NCBI GenBank assembly: GCA_022539475.1 | Contig: VCMS01000019.1 | Span: 1 to 64,000 of the forward strand | Length of the DNA stretch: 64,000 nt | Reading direction: 5' to 3' | DNA from: Gracilaria domingensis | Lineage: Eukaryota > Rhodophyta > Florideophyceae > Gracilariales > Gracilariaceae | Shown: positions 32,685-43,706 of the stretch, piece after piece | How the letters are laid out: each line of letters starts with the position of its first letter | Numbering within the stretch: position 1 is the first letter of the stretch | Notes under the pieces: model-generated | What the model was told of the DNA's origin: nothing | The model's input: only the letters and a program-made list of their open reading frames with translations | The model's database searches: none | Program-made: the position numbers and the translations under genes

Positions 32685-34460
32685 ATGGGTTCCGTGAACT
32701 CCACGGGCAACAAACTGGAGAAGGCTTTGCATGCTGACCTTCCCGAGGATGAGCGCTACTTCGGCCTCGAGAACTTTGGCAACACTTGTTACTGCAACTC
32801 CGTGCTGCAGGCGCTCTACTTCTGCGAACCGTTTCGAAGGGCGGTGTTGGATTATACTAACAATCGAAGGATCGCCAAGCCGCAACTCATTGATTCTCGA
32901 GTCAACTCGTCCAGTTTGTTTCCCACCGCCCCGTCGTTGCTGCCCAAGACAGCCAATACCACTCCTCTTGGAAACACAATGTCCAATGTTGCGCGCCCCA
33001 CTGACGACGCCTCCCCGAATGAGTACGGGTCCAGCAGCGCTAACTTTCTCGATTCCAGCGACAGCAACGGAGCGGAGGAAACCATGCTTACTGCTCTCGG
33101 CGACTTGTTTATGCAGATTGCGACGCAGAAGAAGCGCACTGGCTCAGTACCGCCGAAGACCTTTGTCAACAAGCTGCGTCAAGAAAACGAACTTTTCTCC
33201 AGCTATATGCATCAAGACGCGCATGAGTTTCTCAACTTCATTCTCAATGAAGTTGTCGAATGTTTGCGAAAGGAGAACTTGGCGAAGCGGCAACGAGAGC
33301 AAAATGAACTTTCGAAGGACAGCTACTCTAACTACCTTACAAACGTCAACGGAAAGCTGCAAAACGGCACCACCATCCCGTTCCGGACGATACTTTTTCT
33401 GAAGAAAAAGAAATCCTAAGACGTTTGTGCATGAGCTGTTCGAAGGCCATCTTTCCAATGAGGTAAGATGTCTGTGTTGTGAACTGTCACGCAAAGAGTG
33501 GAATCGTTCTTTGATTGAGCGTCGATGGAGCGCAGCTACCACTCCTCTGGAAACACAATGTCCAATGTTGCGCGCCCCACTGACGACGCCTCCCCGAATT
33601 GAGTACGGGTCCAGCAGCGCTAACTTTCTCGATTCCAGCGACAGCAACGGAGCGGAGGAAACCATGCTTATGCTCTCGGCGACGTTCAGAGGCGACTCTT
33701 ACCAAGACTTGTCAACAGGCGCGAAAGCTTGCACAAACGGGAGCAAATCAACTTCGGCGACCACGCCTCTAACTACCTTACAAACGTCAACGGAAAGCTG
33801 CAAAACGGCACCACCATCCCCGTTCCGGACGATACTTTTTCTGAAGAAAAAGAAAATCCTAAGACGTTTGCATGAGCTGTCGGCCATCTTCATGAGTAGA
33901 TGTCTGTTGTGAAACTGTCACGCAAGAGTGGATCGTTCTTTGATTTGAGCGTCGATGTTGAGCAAAACTCGTCGCTTACGTCATGTCTTCGCAACTTCTC
34001 TTCGACAGAGCTGCTTGAGAAGCAAGACAAGTTTTTTTGCGACGCATGCTGTTCACTTCAGGAAGCGGAACGGCGAATGAGAATCAAGCAGTTGCCGAAG
34101 ATTCTCGCATTGCATCTGAAACGTTTCAAATATGTGGAACCGTTGGGCAAGTACAAGAAGCTCAACTATCGAGTTGTATTTCCGCTTGAGTTGCGTCTGT
34201 GTAACACTAGTGATGACGCTGAGGATCCCGATCGTCTGTATTCTTTATTTGCGGTAGTTGTTCACGTTGGATCGGGTCCGAATCAAGGTCATTATGTATC
34301 TCTCATCAAATCTCATAGACAATGGTTGATGTTCGATGACGATGCGGTAGAACCCAAGGATGAAGGGGAAATTCAGAGTGTATACGGCGTAACACAGGAG
34401 AGCGCTCAAAGCACCGAAGCTGGGTACATTTTGTTCTACGAACAAACCAACGCATCCTAG
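32685..34460 (+). CDS. USP12/46-like ubiquitin-specific protease, middle disrupted
   Basis: The start is ATG 32685 ([13 protein letters not shown]). The Cys box is [20 protein letters not shown] with the catalytic Cys; the His box is [13 protein letters not shown] and the Asp region [10 protein letters not shown], near the C-terminus. The zinc-finger pairs are VRCLCCE and CDACCSLQ. These and [20 protein letters not shown] match USP12/USP46 closely. The N-terminal part is open to 33419 and the C-terminal part from 33900 to 34460. Between them about 430 bp repeat the preceding coding sequence with many small indels. Each copy alone is frameshifted at different points, which suggests sequencing or assembly error rather than a dead gene. 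USP12/46 enzymes act with WD40 cofactors in deubiquitination. Confidence 0.8.
33531..33960 (+). repeat. Indel-ridden partial duplication within the USP gene
   Basis: The sequence from about 33537 (ccactcctctggaaacacaa) repeats that from 32961 to about 33530, including the whole [19 protein letters not shown]-coding block and the GKLQNGTT-coding block. The second copy lacks a central segment and differs mainly by single-base losses and gains, with almost no substitutions. Confidence 0.85.
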
Positions 34461-35310
34461 GCTGATCGCAACCACATTTTAACACGCTTCGCAAGAGGTT
34501 TTGTTTTGTTCCCATCTCTACCTTCCGCCAGCCAGCGCGCTTGTTTCGTTCCGTTTGTACCTGCGTGGCCTGATCGAACCACCACAACCTGCATATAACT
34601 GTTTCTAAGCTCACTATGTTCAGCACTTCAGTTGTTATAACGACTGCATTACCTTGTTCACTTCATTCAGGCTGAAACTAAAACACAAGTATTTCGCTTA
34701 TCTGTAACTTCACAAGGACTGGCCCTTTAAAGCTCCATTTTCGGAAACCGTTTCTGTATAGTTTGCGGCCTTAAACTTTGTAGCTGACGATCCTTGAATA
34801 TATCTAGTGATACAGTACAGGCGATTAGGCAGATAGATGTTCTCCTTCGAGGCGGAACATTTGCTTGTAGACCCTGAGATATCTTTCCCACAACCATTTT
34901 CGAGCTTGCACTAACTCCTGTGCCTGGCACAGCAACGCTGTCATGGCGCTCCCGAAAGTCTCCCGGGGACTTTCGGGAGCGCCATGACAGCGTTGCTGTG
35001 CCATGCGTCAAAGACACGCCAAGTCTGTTTTCAAGTCGATTTCAATATCTAAATTTCTGCGATCAAAGATCGTGTGGCAGTGTTGAAAAACTTGTTCAAC
35101 CCGGAAGTTTGTCACGTACACGCAATCCCTACAGATAGGCAAAACGCAATTGAGCCCCATTAAATGTTCTCAACAGCAGTAGGGATTTCAACTCTTGAAG
35201 AATAACAAACAGAGGAGAAAATTTGTTGTAGAAGGAACACCATTGTTACCCTTCATTATCGCGATCAGGCACGCCTGACTCTTCTCTCTCTCTTTCATTT
35301 ACGGGTACAA
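34461..35310. other. Intergenic, no gene seen
   Basis: Downstream of the USP gene. It contains the long hairpin at 34925-35003, annotated separately; the rest shows no coding signal. Confidence 0.5.
34925..35003. repeat. Perfect 79-bp hairpin
   Basis: The 36-bp arms, starting tggcacagcaacgctgtcat, are exact reverse complements around a 7-base centre (tcccggg). No coding frame is supported across it. Confidence 0.95.
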
Positions 35311-35314
35311 CGCA

Positions 35315-35632
35315 TTAACTACTACGTGTTGCAGAGCGTTTCTGTTGAAAGAAACGCTCTCTCACTACGTAGACCAGCACTCTTTCTGGTCCTTTCATAT
35401 GATTTGTGCAAACCGTCATTCGTCGACGTTCGTGACGGGGTGGTAGGCATACTGCTCTTGACAAGGCTCTCATTGGACAGCGCAGAATAAAATGCTCAAC
35501 GTCGTTGAGCACTCCTGGACGATAGTTGCAAATCGCTCCCTTTCCCGTCAAGTACGTCGCAAGTGGATGCAAACATGATGAATAAGCCATTGCTAATTGC
35601 GAAAACGCAACTTTGGCTTCCCGTAGAGACAC
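35315..35632 (-). pseudogene. Possible LINE 3'-end fragment
   Basis: A 105-residue - frame contains GAICNYRPGVLNDVEHFILR followed by CPMRALSR, resembling the C-terminal zinc-binding stretch after the reverse transcriptase of non-LTR elements (C..C....D..HF...CP....R). The first Cys pair is incomplete. No reverse transcriptase domain is adjacent. The hAT element lies just beyond. Confidence 0.3.
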
Positions 35633-35677
35633 AAGTTTTGCAATGCGAGCCTGACTCTTAGCATATTAGGAGACTTA

Positions 35678-36399
35678 CCTCTTAATAGAGGTCACGAGAA
35701 ATATATTCTATTTAAATTATTCAGAATAAATACTATTGAATAATTTATTTTATGCTAATCGACCACATGAGTAATTTATTCCAAATCAGAAATATATTCT
35801 GAATATATTCGTTCAGGGTTTTGAGAAACGTTCTTGAGGCTCTTGACGTACAGTGCTCCACTGTGATTATTGGTCCTAATGTATTTTAAATTGTTTATGT
35901 GTTTTCGAAATTTTGCAGTACTCAGCTTTCGATTTGTCCCACTAAACTATCTTTGTTTCTTACTACGCCCCTTATTGAAGTCCAATTTAACGAATAAAAG
36001 ACTTTTTAATTTTAGTAGAGAAATAACTTAACATCGACTGGTCTTTAGGGAAAGGCACTGCAAACTGATAGAATGGCCCTAATCAAACAAAATCCAAAAA
36101 AAGAGGCTTCTCTCGAGTTTTTAACGTAATCCGGAAATAAAAAGGAACTAATCAAAATAAGCACACAGTAAAGCTGTAGAACACCAGGTTGTTCTTTTTC
36201 AATCACTGAAAACTAGTACAATAAACCTCTATTATCAAGGTTTGGGTCTCCCTTTGTTACTAAGGTTATCACCCAGAGAATACAAATAAATAATTCGAAT
36301 TATTTATTTACCCTCTCCGCTTGTAGTGAATAATTTATTTTGATCTCAAGACGGCACAAATACTATTTAAATGCTATTTTCGTGACCTCTACCTCTTAA
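35678..36399. mobile_element. Non-autonomous hAT element (706 bp) with 8-bp target duplication
   Basis: The element occupies 35686-36391. It starts tagaggtcacga and ends with the inverse (tcgtgacctcta), and is flanked on both sides by the identical 8-bp cctcttaa (35678-35685 and 36392-36399). An 8-bp duplication and ends fitting YARNG are diagnostic of hAT transposons. The interior is AT-rich with subterminal inverted stretches of attatttatt type and has no transposase. The intact ends suggest fairly recent insertion, moved by a transposase encoded elsewhere. Confidence 0.9.
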
Positions 36400-36458
36400 G
36401 ACACTTCTCTCTCCCCAAAGTAGATCGGCCGAAACCCTCAATGGCGTCTCTTCACTAG

Positions 36459-36517
36459 TTATCTGTACTTCGTTCCACTCTCACCCTAAGGGTGAGAGTG
36501 GAAGGAAGTGCAGATAA
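36459..36517. repeat. Near-perfect hairpin of about 59 bp
   Basis: The arm ttatctgtacttcgttccac continues to tctcaccct and pairs with agggtgagagtggaaggaag and the following bases, with two mismatches and a one-base centre. It lies just outside the hAT element. Confidence 0.85.
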
Positions 36518-36922
36518 TCCTACTAGATAGAAAGTTATTGGGTTCCGCAAATACTTAAGATTATTCCTTAAACGATTACTCTACATACAGAAATTTATAA
36601 ATCACAAGCAAATGTTTACACGCACTGTAGAGGAGTCCAACACATCATGTGTTGCCAACACATGTATATATATCGTACAGGGTTCGCTAATTGTCCGCAA
36701 ACGCTGTACCATATATAAGTTATATACATTGTATATACGGTGCATAACGTTAGTGGCTACGTTGATCAACTTTGCCAATCGGGCAAAGATAAAAAGAGTT
36801 CTTTTACGACAAATCGAATTGAATAAGGGCAAAGTTGTCTTTACAACATGTACGAGGATGCTACTAGCTCTCCACGAAGGCTGGCACAGCGATTATACCT
36901 GCATGTTTCTTTGATGGGCTTG

Positions 36923-37810
36923 CTACAAATCTTGAAAATGGGCCATATTTTGTTGTGCCTGCTGTTGGGTGATACCGGTGTCACCGACACCGCTGAAACA
37001 AGGTAGAAACAATGCCGCAAGAAAAGTTCCGAGCGCATATCCGCGAAATGAATCAGTGTAGATGCCTATTGCGATTTCAATAGTCCCAATAAGAAGCATC
37101 ACAGGGAGTGACTGAGACAAGTAAGCTGTCAGGGATAATACCATCACTATGAACGCGACAGACTTCCAGCTCTTACCCGTAAGTTTCTCATATTCCAGAC
37201 AACGTCGGTGTTCGGTCTCGCAACGGTTGAAACCTGCTTCACGGCCGTTCTTTAAGGAAGTAGCCCAAAGCGTACAGTTAATGTAGTTTGCCCCGCATCG
37301 GTCATTCCTATTTGCAAGACGCCATCCGCACGTTAGAAATTGCCCCATACATGTTTTGTTCGAGTTACTTTCGTCCATCGTGCAAGCCTGAAAAGACTTC
37401 AAGCAATCTTTTCTTTCTAGCACGAAACTTTCATGCTTGGTAACATCCAACCTCGGATGTGGCCAGATCTTAATTAGAATACATCCGACGACAAAAAGTA
37501 TGAAATGTGTCGCAAGCATTTGGGACGTAGAGAGTTTGTGCGTTCTGCCTACATCCAACTGAGGGTTCTCGTTATGCTTGAGAGCCGCTGACTTCACGGT
37601 TTCTGCATCGGTTTCGATAACCTCGACAGGCATACGACAATCTTCTCCATGTTTATTGAAAGAACGGATTTCATTCGTCACAGAACCATAATTAAGTTCC
37701 TTGTTCTCATCAGCATAGATAATTATACCACGACCAGAAATTGAGTGACCTTGGTTGTTTTCACCGTATGCAAGTCCATCACGCTCCATAACAGCGCTGT
37801 AGTCTGTCAT
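36923..37810 (-). CDS. Membrane protein with four CX6C motifs
   Basis: An intact 295-residue ORF (MTDYSAVMERDGLAYGENNQ). Residues 1-95 are soluble. A membrane helix lies at about 99-117. A loop at about 133-208 has exactly four CX6C pairs: CLKSFQAC, CMGQFLTC, CGANYINC and CETEHRRC. Two or three hydrophobic segments follow at about 215-270, then a Gln-rich tail. The regular Cys spacing suggests stacked disulphide helical hairpins in an oxidising compartment, with N-glycosylation-type sites (NKT, NCT) in the same loop, so the loop is probably luminal or extracellular. I recognise no family. Confidence 0.65.
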   Translation of the reverse strand: MTDYSAVMERDGLAYGENNQGHSISGRGIIIYADENKELNYGSVTNEIRSFNKHGEDCRMPVEVIETDAETVKSAALKHNENPQLDVGRTHKLSTSQMLATHFILFVVGCILIKIWPHPRLDVTKHESFVLERKDCLKSFQACTMDESNSNKTCMGQFLTCGWRLANRNDRCGANYINCTLWATSLKNGREAGFNRCETEHRRCLEYEKLTGKSWKSVAFIVMVLSLTAYLSQSLPVMLLIGTIEIAIGIYTDSFRGYALGTFLAALFLPCFSGVGDTGITQQQAQQNMAHFQDL

Positions 37811-40800
37811 TTTGATGACTCCAAGATCGCCATGACAAATTCTCCATCATGGGCTTTTATAGAATATAAGCTGTAGCTTCGAATACGCGAAAAAACACCC
37901 ACATAACGGTGAATTCTAGGACCCCACGCAAGTTTGCTCGCTCTTGAAGACGTCTCATGTGCGTACAACATATTTTGTCCACACTGTTCAGCTCTTGAGG
38001 GTGGCCCAAACCTGTTACCGTTTCTCATGAGAACCCTCTCATAGCAAATGGACAGACGAACTGTCAAAATTCACATATGTCCCCTTTTCAAGACAGTGGT
38101 CATTAACAGAGCACCTCCGTACATTCCACAAATGCAATGTTCGGGCGAGATAGTTCAAAGTCCGCTTTTCACTTGCATATCGTGCTCGTTGTGGATGTCC
38201 CAAACAAGCAACCTCAAAACACAGTCGAACTTTTCGCTGGCAGCTTAACACGGTTCCAATCCTGCGAATAGCGAGAACGAGATTCTCAAAAACAGCAGGG
38301 TCGTAAATGTGCGTTGTTCTTCTTCGGTATTCGTTGCCGAATAGGTACATTCAATGCGTAGACGGCATCCTTGTTGATGGTGCTTTTTGAAAGAGATCCG
38401 GAAGATATCTATTCGTTTCTCTTTGCGGCAACTATAAAGCTGAAGTAACGATGTATACCAAAAAAGTCTCTGCCAAATTATCTTGGTGAGGGTGCTGAGA
38501 AAAGAACCCGCAAGTGATGCAACATCATAGATTGCTTTGATCAACCGTAGTTTCGTGCAGCCAATGACAAAGTGTCTGTCGCGGGCGCATCTCTTCTAGA
38601 CTAGCACAGCAATCAATTCACCTGACAAATGAAGTCACATTCGAGTGTCGCCTTCAGAGAACTATTCCTTCGGGAGAACGGTCTTGAAATCAATACGTAG
38701 AAACCGTACAGTCTCGACTGGGCCAACTGGAATTTCTTCCTATCTACAGACAGTTTACGGACAAATTCTTCACCTCTGGCGAGCAAGCACACGAACGCGG
38801 AACGCGAAAGACCACAGATTAGCGCCAACTTCGCAAATACGCATCTTAAAAGCGAAACATCTGCCTGAATAGAATTTGAGTACATTCAGGGGTGTGTGTG
38901 AACCTTTGTTAGCTCCTGCTCAAGCGAACCAGTCCGCAACACTTCTCTAGGTTCGAAGTCTGAACAAACCACCACTGACCAAGGCCTATGGATGAACGAA
39001 CGAACGAGACCTTTATTTAATGGCATTTGAACGATCAAGAAGGAAAGCGCAACATTCGCTCGGAACGGCACAGCATGGTACTGTGCTGCACCCCTCTGCA
39101 AGAGAGTACCCATGTACCCGTGTACACTACGGATACGGTTTACAAAGGTACACGTGGTCATAGTTCGAAAAACCGGCATTTGCATCTGATCGATTTCCCA
39201 TCCAATTACCAGTTGCAATTTGCAACTTGCAAATGCTCTTCGTCTATGCACAGTGCGCATTGCGCCGTGCAATCTTTGCGTCGTGAAGGGGATTAGTTGA
39301 ACAAATCCGTTTTCAGGCTAGGGATCAACTCAATTCTTTTAAGAAAGGAAAAGCGTTGTACAAACATTAGTGAGGGTCACTGAAATATAAGTTACTTCCT
39401 CAGAAACATCGCTTGTTCAATTTGTGCGACTCCCACTCTGAGTGGGAGTCGCACAAATTGACTGCAGTTACTGGGTGTACACCTCTTTTTTCCTTGAGAC
39501 CTTCACGCTTAACTTGCGTCTTGGTTTTAGGGCTCGCAAAGGAATGCGTAACACAAATTCTGCACATAACTGTCTTGTTTCCTCGATAAGAGAACAATCA
39601 GCGAAGAAGTCGAAAAAGCTGCAGAATTGAATCTAGGCCGGAGTCTTGACCTCTTAACTAAGCGTTCTAAAAACGGACAATCTCAAATACAGTATATGCG
39701 CAAGTCGCTGTTTGTAGGAAAGGAGCACAACAGCTAGATGCACGAACAGGATATTGCTCTAGAAAGGTGAGCGCAATAACCTTGAAACTTTTTTCAAAAC
39801 TGTTTGTTGATCATGTACCTTTGTACTCGCCCGCGAGAACATGACCGTTTCACTTCCTCGCTGCTCGTTGTATCGAATTGTTGCAATTTTCACTGAGTCA
39901 ATTGGAAATCAAGTCCTGTCGGACGAGCAGTTTGTCGCACAGGACCGAGTCGAGCGATATTGCAAACCCCAGCTCAATGCTTGGTCTCGCTTCTCCTCTG
40001 CAACCATTCTCAGAGCAAGCATTCGCCTCGGTCCACAATCGCTCGGTTCGGTCCTGTGCAATAACCTATACATATTAACATGATACTGGACGACCATTGA
40101 AAGAATTCTGTCTCGTGCAAGAATTGCCCAGCAAGGATTTCGGCTTTCGATCTGGCAGGTGAAAACTTAACTTATCTTATACTTCTCTGCTTATATGCCA
40201 AGGAAACTGGTTCAAGTGATTATCACATTCGCTGGTTCCTTTCGACGATTATTGTAAAGATAGATGCAGTCTTCACCAAAAACGCTTATCGAATAGATAC
40301 CTGCCCCACACATCGGCTTGATTCACGATGTCCACCCAAACGGCGATGGGCAAATTTAGAGCAGGAAACCGAAGCCACTGTTTACAGAGAAAAGGACAGT
40401 CTGGCATATGCGACAGAGGTAAGCAGAAAGGTGAGCTAGAGACAATCATTCAAACGCTGTGTTCAGTCGATAAGAAGTAGTGCGTCGAATATCGAAAAAG
40501 CGTAGAAGAAGAAGAGTCGCCTTTCGAAGTAGGCCTCTTCTGCACTGTTTTAGGGGACCGGGTTGGTCTTCCTCGAAAGTTCACATCATTTCTTTCTTTG
40601 CAACCATACTTCGGGTAGAATTCAGTGCTTCAGAGATTTTCGCACGCATTGAGAACCAAAAAGTTCAAGAAGTTTTCTTCAGGTATGGGGGTTCATATCA
40701 GGACGGCGACTCTGGATCTCCAAAAGTGGAAGAATTAGAAGGAAAGTGGATACTAGCACACAATGGTACAAGGTGGGAATTACTATCTCGAAACGAAGTG

Positions 40801-41757
40801 TCGACACTTCGTGTCGAGGTTCTTCACCAGCGGTTAGGTATCGATATTCAGTACAGACAAGAAAAGACGAATTCCTGCCCTGCTTTGAGTTGTACGTGCA
40901 TCCAAATTCTAGTTCTCCTCATCGATATTGCGAAATTTGTGCGACTGCCAACCTTTTACTCAAATTCCTTTATCATAGACGATGTGCATGCCCGAAACGT
41001 AATTCCAAGCGATAAGATACCGTAGGCAGTTGAATCGGCCATATAATCCCACATCACAATAGGGAAACATATCTGCAGAAAACAACGTTCTTCGAGCTAG
41101 TGTGAAAGGTATGGGCCAGTTCTGCTCCGCTTCTTGCTGGGTGCGTCACGGAAGTGCGGGAAGCCCAGGGTCCAGGGTCGACGGTATTCCTTCAAGAGAG
41201 TGAAACAATAGATATTCGTGCTAGTTATCCAGTGCGCTAGAACTGCATTGTCCTCGGGTTCAAAATCCACCTAGTGGTCTGCAATATGCTCTTTCGCAAG
41301 CTGGCGTCTTTGCCAAGGGTAGTTTAAGGCCAAGCGGGAATCTTCTACCTTATCAGAGTCAGATATTTCATATATTTAACCGCTACAGTTTCAATAGCGA
41401 TACTGGAGCAGCCCAGTTTCACGGCAATAAGATACGGCAATGTGATAGGTGACAAATTCCCCAAATCAGAATTTGATGGAAACGAGACATTCATCCCTGA
41501 CTCTCGTCCTTCGTTGCAAACAATACACGGGAGCAACAATCGCAAAGCGATGGAGAGCTTCTCAATGACTCTTGTGTCATACAGTTGGTAGCTCTTACCC
41601 TGTACATCAAAAGAATATCGTTTTAAGATGATACTTTCTTCTTGTGTTTAACTCCAACTTATCGTCATCTCTTTCTGAACAGACCCAAAGAACCATCTGG
41701 AAGGCGGTGAGCCTCGTTTCACTCAGCCTTTAGGAAGAAAACTATCCCCCAACCAAT
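37811..41757. other. Gene-poor stretch, repeats and short frames
   Basis: No gene can be supported. Two frames read more like protein than their surroundings: 38350-38039 (-, 103 residues, basic) and 40480-41025 (+, 181 residues, no ATG start); neither matches a family I know. The region has several short inverted repeats, including a perfect one at 39417-39461 and an 18-bp palindrome (cgaagtgtcgacacttcg) near 40795. Confidence 0.4.
39417..39461. repeat. Perfect 45-bp palindrome
   Basis: The 22-bp arms (tcaatttgtgcgactcccac and two more bases) are exact reverse complements around a single central t. Confidence 0.95.
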
Positions 41758-41895
41758 GTGTATATATTGCTCTTCCACTTTTCGTACCTCATGCACACAT
41801 CACGCCCAGCCCACTCGAATTCGAGCAACGCCGCGGATTGTTGCACTCGTTCAGGCATCGCACAGTACCATTTCATTTCGTATTACTTTGCTGAG

Positions 41896-42384
41896 ATGAG
41901 GAATTCTATCAATCTCGCTTTGGGCATTCTTCTCATTTGTTTCTCTTTGTTTCCACGTTTGACAAACTCGGAAATACATGATATCCACTCCGGGGCTTTG
42001 CAGATTGTCTCCGTTCAAGAGTTCATTGAAGATTCGGAAGAACTTCTTCCAACAGAAACCCCATCTCCTCTTGAACCCGTCTTTAGCGCAAGTGTAACTC
42101 TGGTGGAAAGTGCAGAACTGGTACAAAGTATCTGCTTGAAATTCTTTGACGACAATGGGATTGTATGCGCGGGTGCCAAAGTGGAGACGACGTCTTGCGG
42201 GATCATTCTAATCATCACTACGCTCACGTGCATTGGTCCTGTTCCGCTATCGGTGTTCGAGGGAGCACTCAGTGTTCTGGTCAGCACTCCCAACTTTGAA
42301 TCCATTTTCGATCCAACCAGCAGCGTGCTGGATTATGATATGGTTTCTGGTGTGTCTACTGTCAGTATCTCGTTCAGGAGTTAA
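41896..42384 (+). CDS. Small secreted protein, unknown
   Basis: A 162-residue protein from ATG 41896 (MRNSINLALGILLICFSLFP), whose first 24 residues form a clear signal peptide; the frame is open upstream but an earlier start would bury the signal. The mature part has few Cys and a Pro/Glu stretch (LLPTETPSPLEP), then beta-prone hydrophobic sequence. No family was recognised. It stands alone between gene-poor stretches. Confidence 0.5.
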   Translation: MRNSINLALGILLICFSLFPRLTNSEIHDIHSGALQIVSVQEFIEDSEELLPTETPSPLEPVFSASVTLVESAELVQSICLKFFDDNGIVCAGAKVETTSCGIILIITTLTCIGPVPLSVFEGALSVLVSTPNFESIFDPTSSVLDYDMVSGVSTVSISFRS

Positions 42385-43706
42385 AGCAAATGACGTATTT
42401 GCAATCTAAGAAAACGTTCCGAGTTTCTGCCTGCTCTTGGTCAGCTCTTCAAGGTGAGGAACAAACACTCTCCAGCCTTTTCATTCTTCCTAAGTATCAC
42501 GGTCTTTCGATCTGAGCACTTAGTACGACTCTAGCTTTGTTCGTGAAACACTTATGTGGCACATGACACATGCCTGTAGTGGAGAGGAAGGAGGTATAGT
42601 GTGTAACCCAAAGTTTGATGTCTTTTGAGAACGTAAACACCAATTTGAATCAGAATCGTAGTGTAGAGTATTGGAAAATTCTTCGAGATGGCTCACATTC
42701 TCCCTCTCTCCTGCTTCACTCCACAAACGTGTTTTGCCTGGATCCCAAATTCCCAATTGAGAGGCGGCCCAGTAATAACTTGCTTCACTAGCGGATAGCG
42801 GGTAGACTCTGGAACTCTTGGTGATGTTCTACGAAACTGTCGTATTTTCGTTACGCGACTGTTGCGCTAAACACTCTGGGCAGGCTTGAACTTTTCTTCA
42901 CCTATCCCTAGAGTCAAGAACCAAAAACAGGGAACATCTCTTCCACAGGTGGACGCCATGTTCAGGGTTTTCGAACAAGAATGCCATGGAATTTCCAGGC
43001 ACGCAGAAGAAGATTTATTTGGGTCGGCCGAGCTGCGGCAGGTCGATCGCATCATCGACGCCGGCAACCGTTGCGCCCCCGGAGCCGGCAGCTGGGCGCA
43101 CTCGGTTGCTCACGGCAGCCGCAGGACGCACTCCCCAGAATCCTTGCTTCTGCGTGCCTGGCTCTGCTTTGGATACCCTCCACCCACCCGGGACTCCTGT
43201 CTCTACAGTGTGTTCAGGAAGCCCTGCTTCCTGAACGAGACAGCATCACTGGTGCGTCTCTTTGCCGCCCACAATAAAGATCGCCGTTGAGCAGTACAGA
43301 GGCTACAAATAAAATTGATAAATTCTAAATCAAAGGCGGGTTGGAACGACAAACTTTGATTACGACGTTAGAGGGCTACCCAAAATCGCTAGCAAACTTG
43401 GCTAACTGACATTCACGCTTCGTATGTTTGAGACGAGATCAAATCCAGATTATGGTATGATACCCGAAGGGCCGAAAGTTCGGTCAATAGTTCTGCTGCG
43501 CGAAGTTCTGAAGTGGGGGCCTGATCTCAAGGAGGGTTAGTGACGTGGGGGACAATTCTGAAGTATAAATAAACGCACCTATCCTCTCTCGACGATGGGA
43601 TTTCAAGCTTTAGGATCTACATTGCAAAGGCCCCCAAACTCATCAAGGCGCAAAACTCACAGAAGGCTCTGAGATTCAGGGACGTAGCAGCGACTATAGT
43701 GCCGGT
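42385..43706. other. Intergenic, no firm gene
   Basis: A + frame at 42886-43290 (134 residues) overlaps other open frames in a locally GC-rich patch and matches no family. A hairpin with an 11-bp stem (gttcaggaagc, loop cct) lies at about 43215-43239. Confidence 0.4.
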
